Part shown: one piece after another, positions 21,384 through 30,300 of the stretch
Position numbering within the stretch: position 1 is the stretch's first letter
Layout of the letters: each line of letters opens with the position of its first letter
Assembly (NCBI GenBank): GCA_002633005.1
Contig: NMRA01000392.1
Span: 142,510-176,751, forward strand
Direction of reading: 5' to 3'
From: Phoronis australis
Taxonomy: Eukaryota > Phoronida > Phoronidae
DNA: 34,242 nt
The notes under the pieces: model-generated
Told to the model about the DNA's origin: nothing
What the model saw: only the letters and a program-made list of their open reading frames with translations
Databases searched by the model: none
Position numbers and translations under genes: made by a program

Positions 21384-24300
21384 TCTCTCTCCCCCATGCA
21401 TATAATATTTCGAAGGCACATACCACATTGCTTCTCAGACCTACGTAGTCCATGTTACGCAATAACTTCATGCACACACATGTCTCGGTGTCACTCCATT
21501 GTAGCTATCTAAACTTAGGGTACCTCAACGACAGGATGGCCAAGTTCAGAGTCTGGGTGAAATGTTGTGATTGGCTCGTGTTATAAACCAGCCTTTGCTG
21601 AAACATTGTTTCTATCTATTTTTGTAATACCTTTGATAGAATCTGTCTTCATGAAATGTTGAGATGTGCGCGAAATCAAAGAAGGTGGCGCAACTGCAGG
21701 TTTTCAAAATCTCTGTATTCGCCTAACTACTTCCGGGCGAAGCTATTTGGCGACCTCGACTTCGTTTTTAAGGTGATAGTGAGAAGCATGGCATCATACT
21801 CTCTATAAAACTTCATTTTTAAAGAGAATAATTTCTCATATGAAAGGGGAAATTGTAATTCACGGATCATTATCAGATGTGTAGGAAATAAAGTGCCGAA
21901 AAGATATTCGTAAAAATTCATTATCACATAAAATTATAGCGTGCATCCTCGAGTGGTATGGGAACAGTTTTTTCACACTGTGACAAGTCCTTGTTGTTCC
22001 TTAATACAGATCGCTACGTAATACTCGGTAACCACCACGATGCTTGGGTATTTGGAGCAGTTGATCCAACGAGCGGCACGGCGACTCTGTTGGAGGTATC
22101 TCGAGTGTTCGCCCAACTCTACAAGTCAGGTACCTGTAAACTGTTGGCCAGAATTATTTTCGCTCATACTTGTTGACAGATAAAGGACTTTTAATATATA
22201 CTTGAACATTTGTTACAAAGAGGGAGTAGTTGGGCAGAAGCCCTTAACGTACCTGCTAGTGTCTATTACTACAGCACTGCCGTGTTGAAAATTTCTTACT
22301 ATACAGAAGGACTCGTGTAACAACATCGACAGCTTGCTTAGTTGAAGCGCCAACGTAATGGCAATTTGTAGATCTAGGCTTCTCTCGGTGTTATGCATTG
22401 GCCTGAATATGTGATATCCATGAATTCGTGAAGTATAGTGGAAGAAGTTCGTAGGCATTTTTCACGTGAAAGGAACTCACTCGGCAACTGGTATATGTTG
22501 CAGGTCACCACAATTTATATTCTGTCACAAGTCAAAAATACAATATCTGGTTGCTTTCGCTGCAGTTTCCTGTAGGCTAGATTTTCTCGTGGTGTCATAG
22601 TAAAGTTGTCTTCAAGTACTAGGTGTGCACTAAAGTTACTGCTATGCGAAATTCTAAATTAAAGGTGTAATCATAATCGGATCCGCGTTCCGTCGAAGAA
22701 ACTAACTTTTGATTTAGTTCCGCGAATGAAAGTGAATTTTGGTCTTGCAAAGATGTGGCAGTTTGTCTTTGACCTTAATCTAATACTTTCTTGGCGAATA
22801 AAACGACGCGCTGTGGCAAGTCCACTTTGACTCTTTAAATCTAATCTCAAAAATAACGCGCTGTCAGTTCTTTCCTGAGCCATAAGTAGTTTGACTAAGG
22901 GACAATTAGAGGCCATTTTTGTAATCACAGGTTGTTGTTTTTGTCATGAAATTCGGACTCATGGCAGCCGTTTTAAGTTATGCCAATCACTCGTTTGCGT
23001 CTAATTTGCTTTAGACGTGTTCTTTTGCTGTTCTTGCAGGATGGCGTCCAAGGAGATCAATTGTATTTTGTCATTGGGCAGCAGAAGAATACGGACTGAT
23101 AGGATCTAACGAATGGGTCGAGGTAATTTATCTTTTTAAATACAATCCAGGAAAAGAATTTGGCATTGTATTTTTTCACTCATTTCTTTGCATCCATTCC
23201 CTACTAATAAGACCGAATTCAGTAGTTATTGGCAATTTTGTGGACTCCTTAATTTGATCGTCCATCATTGCAGCTTGGATTAGAAGCGTGGCGTCTGTTT
23301 CAGGAAAATTGGCTGAAGGCTTAAGTCTTATGCTCCACACAACTACTTCTGACAAAATATTTGCTCTCATGTGAGCAAAGTGCAAAGTCTCTGAGACTAT
23401 ACACATAACCGACAGTTACTAAGAAAATTTTATAAGCTATTTCGAGATTGTGGTGTGCTCATATAGCTACTTGGCTGAATATTTATTCAGCAATTATGAA
23501 GTGGGAGCGCAAAATTGATTATTTAGTCGCTTTCCATCATACCGACCCCTGTCGTCGGTTGCATGAAACCGTAGTCCCGATAGAGACTCAGGGATGTTTC
23601 TTAAATTTTCAGCTCGTTTGTAAACTTTGCTTACTCACTATTATTATATGTCTATCAATTTTCCTTGATTATGAGCTCCTTTTCTAATATTATATGTGAA
23701 AACAGAGCCCTTGGATCAATGAAGATAAATGTGGTCCATGATTTTTTAATATTTAACATCAATATGTAAAACAGTATAATATGATATTATTTGCCAAAAC
23801 AAAAGTTTGCTTATTGCGCAAAAATATTTCAAGAAGAAGGTTATGACTTTGAAAGTGATTGTTGGAAAATTTTATATTCATTGTCTTTTAAAACTACTTT
23901 TGATTTCAAGTTTTGTACATTGCAGTTTAAAATATTACATAGATTGCAACGAATTCTTTTCTAAAAAAATAATTTTGTGGACTCTGATATATATACTTTC
24001 TGCCAGTCACAAACTGAAACAGTAGGTAAACATCCTTTTTGAATGTGATAACAAAAAATGTCGATAGAACTACTTGTTGTCTGTAAAAAGTATCAATTTG
24101 ATTATTGACAAACACAATAGTTTTTGGCTTCCCATAAGTAACGAAAATAAAGTTTTAAATTGGATTCTGTTGCAATTATTCTTTTACTTACGTATCTAAG
24201 TAAAAAAGTAACCCCCAGTTTCTGTTATTTTTTGAGATATTAGAAAGAGAATTTTATATTCAAAGAAGAATTGTATTAAAAAATGTAATTTAGATGAATA

Positions 24301-27300
24301 CCAGGCTATCTGGAGAAACTGGTTAATTGTAATTTTTTCTCCGACAACATCTTAAGTAAAGTGGTTGGTATGTTGAGGGTGCGGGTGTGTATGTGCGTAC
24401 GTGTGTGTGTGTGTGGTGAGAGTGAGACTGGCTTGCATCTTCTGTCTTTCATTTCTTTGTGTTTACGTTCTTTATACCATTAAAAATAATTGAATGGGGG
24501 ACTCTGGTTTTTTACTTATATTTTTAGAAAATGTGATCAGTCAAAGAGGAGTAAGAACGATACAAATGCGCAAAACATATAGGGTAAATTTTTAATGATA
24601 AACGATTGTGGTAAGAATCATACATTGACGATGTTGTATACTGACTCGCTGTGTTTCGATTTTCCTACCTCCTATAGTATTGATACTCGAGCGTACATTC
24701 GTTACTGTTGGTTCATAAGCTGATAGTTTCTGAATATACGACCGGACAGAACACTCCGGTTTTTCCATTGGAGAACGCTGATGCGCTAAAACGATGATTT
24801 CGATGATGCCGTGTTTCCCGATGGTTTTGATCTGAATTCTCATTTCCGAAGCGCCTTCACTCCTTTACGGGCCTCAATAACACTACAGTGCATACAATCA
24901 TAAACGGAAAAATCTAATTTAGCTAATAAATAAAAGTTATGATCCTTTATCTTCATCAGTTACGGGATTATTTGATAATGACTTTATCGGAGCCCATTTC
25001 ACTTGTATTAAGCCAAGTTCTAATAAGTATATGTAATTTAGGAATATATCAAGAATCTTGGAGAGCGAGCTGTGACGTACATAAACGTCGACGTTGCTCT
25101 TTCTTGGCCATATGTCATCAGTGTTGGATCATCTCCTCTCCTTTACGACGCTATTTACTCTGCAACAAAAAAGGTAAGATCTTTGGAAAATATCGCCATT
25201 TCACCCGTGACCAAGTGCTGTCTTCACGTTTTTAGTTTAAAAATTTTGCGCTAGATTACAGGTGACATGTTGACATTCTCTAATCAAACTTACTTGCATG
25301 AAATTCTGTGACATTTTGTGAGATTTTGAAAATTGTGTGACAAAGTGTCAGTCAAGTAGTTAGTGTTTTGTTAGGTCTCCAGTTATTTTAAGCTGCAGCA
25401 AGTGGTGATTCCTTTATTCACATATTACACAATATTTATGAAATTCATCAACGCTATTACTCACAAATGTCGTGTCTCACATAAGAGGTAAATACAAAGT
25501 TTGTGTATCTTATACGTGCAAAAAGTACAAAAATGAGACAATTGAAACTGTGACATTTTGAAAATTTCAAGATGTGACAACTTGTTACTTGCTATTAAAC
25601 GTGAACCCATTCCCTGAAACAGATTTTGCCGCAATTTCGCAGCACACATGCAGCAGATACAAGGACGTCGCATTGTTAGGCGTCACGTTGTAATTGCTGA
25701 GCAATGCACGTAGACATCATGCAACTATCACACTTCTCCAGCGGTAGCCAATACCCAGCTCAAACAGAGCTGAAGGGCCATCAAAATTGTTTTCACAGAT
25801 TTGTGAAGTGGACAAAAATCAGAAGAGGGGAGGATAATACTTGTTGTGTGTGATGATACAAACCAAACCAAAATCTATTACACGGAGTTGGCGCTCCATG
25901 TAATATAAGTTTGGTTTGAGCTGACCTACTGACTATATGCAACCCAGGCCTAGGATCTAATCATTTGCTCTAAATCAAATTCAACATTTTTGGTTCTACT
26001 TTAATACAAAATATTGATAACTTTCTATAACTCTTTGCTCCATGTTATGGTTTGAGTATAAAGATTAGACCCCAGGGTCGGGTCATATCTCACTAGAAAC
26101 TCGATAATCTGTCATAGTCAGCCATGGCGATATGTCAACCTCTGTGTGTGACAAAGGCAGTGGCATAGGCAATCTCTGTGAAATCTAAGTTTTGGCTGAT
26201 TCTCACTGCGTTTCAAAACACTGTCAAGCTTATATGGGTCTCCTACTAGAATGTTAATGACTACTTTTCAGATCCCTGACCCAAACTCAAGCTCGACGCT
26301 CTACGATGCCTGGTCTAAAAACTCCCGTACTCCTGCGGGGAAGTTGCCGATGTAAGACACAACCGAAAGGATGACGCACTTCCTAGAAAATTTATATTTA
26401 AGGGTTACGGCACTGTGCGTAGACGTCACTTTTACTATACCAAAAATGTATACGTCTACTCTAGTGAAGCTGTTGCTTTTCGACAAAGAAACTAACTTTA
26501 AGTTTAGGTCACCCCATTCTGGTATAAAACGGCATAGGCTTGCTTCTTACTCTACTCAGTTGTATAGTGATTTCTGTGTGAGCGAAAAATTGAGAGTTCA
26601 TTAGTGCTTGAGGCGAATTGCTCGATGACGCAGTATAAATTGACCCACAGAGACAATAGCACATGTTGGGCTTGTTTAAAAGCTATATAAGGAACTGTGT
26701 ACATTTTTCCTGGCACTTTCTCTTATTTGAGAAGGAAGCAAGTTTACAATAGTTTAAGGCCGCTAAGCACTCTAATTAAACTAAATTAAGGCTATGCTTC
26801 CCTAAAAACTGACATTCGTGGCAACCTCTCGTTACTGAAGTGCTAGTATAACAGCCGCTGGCGTAGCCACAAGAAGTCCGCAGGAGGGACCAAATGCGAT
26901 ATTATGCAGCGATCGGGGAGGGTGAAATGAGTGGTAGCTGCGTTATTAGTGTCCCTCTCCCGTGGCTACGCCAACGACAGCATAACCAGTTATTTTTTAA
27001 ATCATTGCTTCCTTGCAGTTAGACCTAGAAGTATTTTCTGTTTTTCAGGATAAAAGCCCTTGGCTCAGGCAGTGATTACGCGGCATTCTTTCAAAGAATT
27101 GGTGTTCCATCGGTCGACTTGACATATACGTTTGATAAGGTAATCATCTTCTTTCTGGTGAGATCATCTGATCTGATCGACCTTCTTTCCAGCATTTTTA
27201 TTGAAACGACTAGCTGTGAATCAGTAACAATCAGCTAACATATAGGCTGCTGAAATCATTATTTTTTATTTTGAATTACTTTGATGTATCACACATTTTA

Positions 27301-30300
27301 AAAAGTTATTTCCTTTGTTTTCACAATGTTGTTTGAACTTTGGAAAGGAAATTCATATTCTAAAACAGAAGACATTGTGACGGCTTAAGTAAATAAATGC
27401 AGGCGATCTGATGAGTGGTGCCGGACGGGCGCAGGCTGCACATTTGGGCCAGTTACAATGATCACCTAAAACTATTTTTATGCTTTATTAATATATAGTT
27501 AAAATCGAGTTGAGGAGCTAGAGACCTGCCCCAAGGGTCTAGCAGTGTGCTCCAGTGGAACTCAAAACCACGACCTTGAGTTTCGAGAGCGGACACTTAT
27601 CTCACTACATGTAGGTCACACTGCCTCCTCCTGCGACGGCTTCCTCATCACGTTGTTTTTTGACTTTTTAGGAGAAATGGGATATCTCCAGTTACCCCTT
27701 ATACCACTCAGTTTATGAAACGTTTCGTTTGGTTGATGAAATTACTGATCCGACATTCAAGTATCACGAGGCAATAGGAAAGCTCTGTGCAGAGCTTGCA
27801 CGGTCTATTGCCGAACCGTTAATTTTGCCTATGAATGTTACCCGTTATGGAGGAGCCTTGGCGTCCATGTTGTCTTCATTCGAAGCCGAACATAAACAAA
27901 GAATCGAAAACCGAGGACTAACAACAGGTATTTTTTCGGTGTACTTTTAATAATAAGCTTAGGTAGTAGTAGGTATAAAATGTCAATTGGCTGAGGACCC
28001 GCTTCATATCAGGTCGTAAGTGCAGTTTTAACTAAGAAGCACACAATTCAAAACATGTAGCTACTTTCCGAAATAGCCGCGCCATATTAAAAGTCACTTT
28101 CCCGCAAGAGGGCGATTACGCCTTTGATGGACAGGCTTTTAGCGTCACCTAGAGCAATACAGATGTCTGGTTTCAACCGACTGGCATAAACTTTGTTTTA
28201 ACACCTTTCCTGTTACAATAATGTCGGTACATTTTCACCGATGTGAAGTGGAGTGTGTTAATGGCTTACAAAACGCCGTAACTGGATGAAGGATGAAGGT
28301 CATCGTGTCCCATACATTCTCCACGGTGAAGGAAAACTTGCGGCTGCACAATCATTGGATAGACTGATAAAGCGAATTCCGATCCCAACCAATAGCAAAG
28401 AGCTGAAATAAATAAGTGAACTTAACCTTATCAAACATTGGGAGGGGTTGACTTTGGGATTTGTTGGTCTGTTTTTAATGAACCACTGTGTATTAGTTGT
28501 CTTCTGCCCACCAAATCTGCTTGAAGTCGATTTCTCTCTCACATTACTCCGCTATTATGTTGCTTGTGAAAGCGGTCATTATTCTGAATTAGAATAATTA
28601 TCAAATTTACTTGAATTGCAACGTTTACGCTTGTCTAAACCACAGCTTTGCATACATGTTCCTACGACTGTCTTGGCCACGTCCTGACTTATGGCATTTG
28701 ACAAAACGAGCCCTATAGCTACAGTTTGCCAACAAACGTGCAGTTGATATTTGGTGAGGACAATACACTTAATTAAGCATTTTAAAAATGTCTTTTCAGC
28801 AAAACTGAGGAAAGCAGTAATGGAGTTTTCCTCTATTGCAACCAAGTTTCAGGAGCGCGTTCAAAAGATTTCAAGTGAAGAAGCTACCAAAAATGAGTAA
28901 GTTCCAAGGTATTAGGAAGCAAGGTGTGTCAGGGTGAAACCACGGCGACCACCATAGTCATGGTACCACGCGTTTTTGAAAAAAGACATTCACACCAGAA
29001 CATATGCGAAAAATTAAACAGGAAATCTATCAACTACCGGTGCTGGGCCCTTGCCAGGACATTTTTGTTAGGGAGCCCCCATTTTTTTGCAGTGCAGGCA
29101 GATTAAATGCACACGAGATTGAAAAACTGTAAATCAAACAAGCGTTTAAAAATTGCCATGCACACATTTTCCAGAGAAAACTGATTCATTTGTTTATGTT
29201 GAAGATGAACATTTTTAGGACCTCTCTCTCTCAAGGGTTGATTGAGTCATCTGAGGCTCAATTTTTGTTGATGGATTTATTTCACTTGATATAAATTAGG
29301 AACCTGGCCTGCGCCCTAATAATAGCACCATTTGCTACTCATTTCTCGATTTTGAAATTATATATTCGTAGTCAGGGGCACACCCTCTTTTTATTTATAC
29401 CCTTTCTCACTCATGGATGGGGACCTTAACGAGGACAACACTTGACATTTTGTGAACTCGTAAAATCTTTTATATTAAATACTTTATCCCAATTCGTTGT
29501 TCAAAAATTATGTACCAAAGAAAATAATATGTAACGTGCTGTAACGTTTTCCTGTTTTCTGTTATTAAACTGCAAGTTTGCAGGCCGTTGAAATGTAAAG
29601 TGGTAAAAAATACATTCACGCACGTGAATTTTGAAAAAAAAGCAAAATTTTCGAACTCAGAACAGTGTGTACCTCACCTGAATTGCAATAGCGCACACGT
29701 GTGTTTGATTTCTATTACCCGGCTATAACAGCGACGAAGTCTCCGAGAGTTGACATGCATCACTTCCCAGCGAAAAAATATCACTTGCTAAAATTACTTT
29801 AAACTTCAATCGTAAACATTGTTAAATCATTCATGTTCAATATTCACCCTTGTCTAAGAATAAAAGCCCGCGATATGTTAACCGAAACGTTAATCAGTCG
29901 TTCCTGAATGGACCTCACTTCCGACTTCGCTGTAAATCTAAAATGGCGGAATGTCTTCCGATGCTATTGTGACGATTGAAATTTTATGGATTTTTCTCTG
30001 CTAACTTTGAAAGGATGACCCAAGTAGGTACTGGTGGCTTCATTATGACTGAGCATGCTTTAAAACCCTAGTTACTGTTGAAATCAAACTCAACTAAGTC
30101 TAAGATGTACTTAGAGGCGAAAAGTTGACAATATTAGACAATTAGACAATATTCCCAAATGTTTTATAACGATAAACGAATCTCCATAATTTTGAAAACA
30201 ATAATGTAAGAAAAGCAGTTTTGATGAAGAAGGGATTTCTCGTAGAGAACTCGGACTGTTGGAGAGTTTTAATGACTGTGTGCAATGCACATGCCTAGCA

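Larger units (their letters stand above)
20559..22009 (+). other. Intron 7 with TCCG/AGGTCA repeat and CT microsatellite
   Basis: 1.45 kb. It carries a C-rich stretch near 20720-20755, the composite repeat at 20899-21105, a (CT)n tract and another AGGTCA-type unit at 21744-21790. No gene seen. Confidence 0.8.

Noticed and set aside
21166-21477. Arg-Glu and Ser-Leu open frames
   Set aside because: They are translations of the CT/GA microsatellite.
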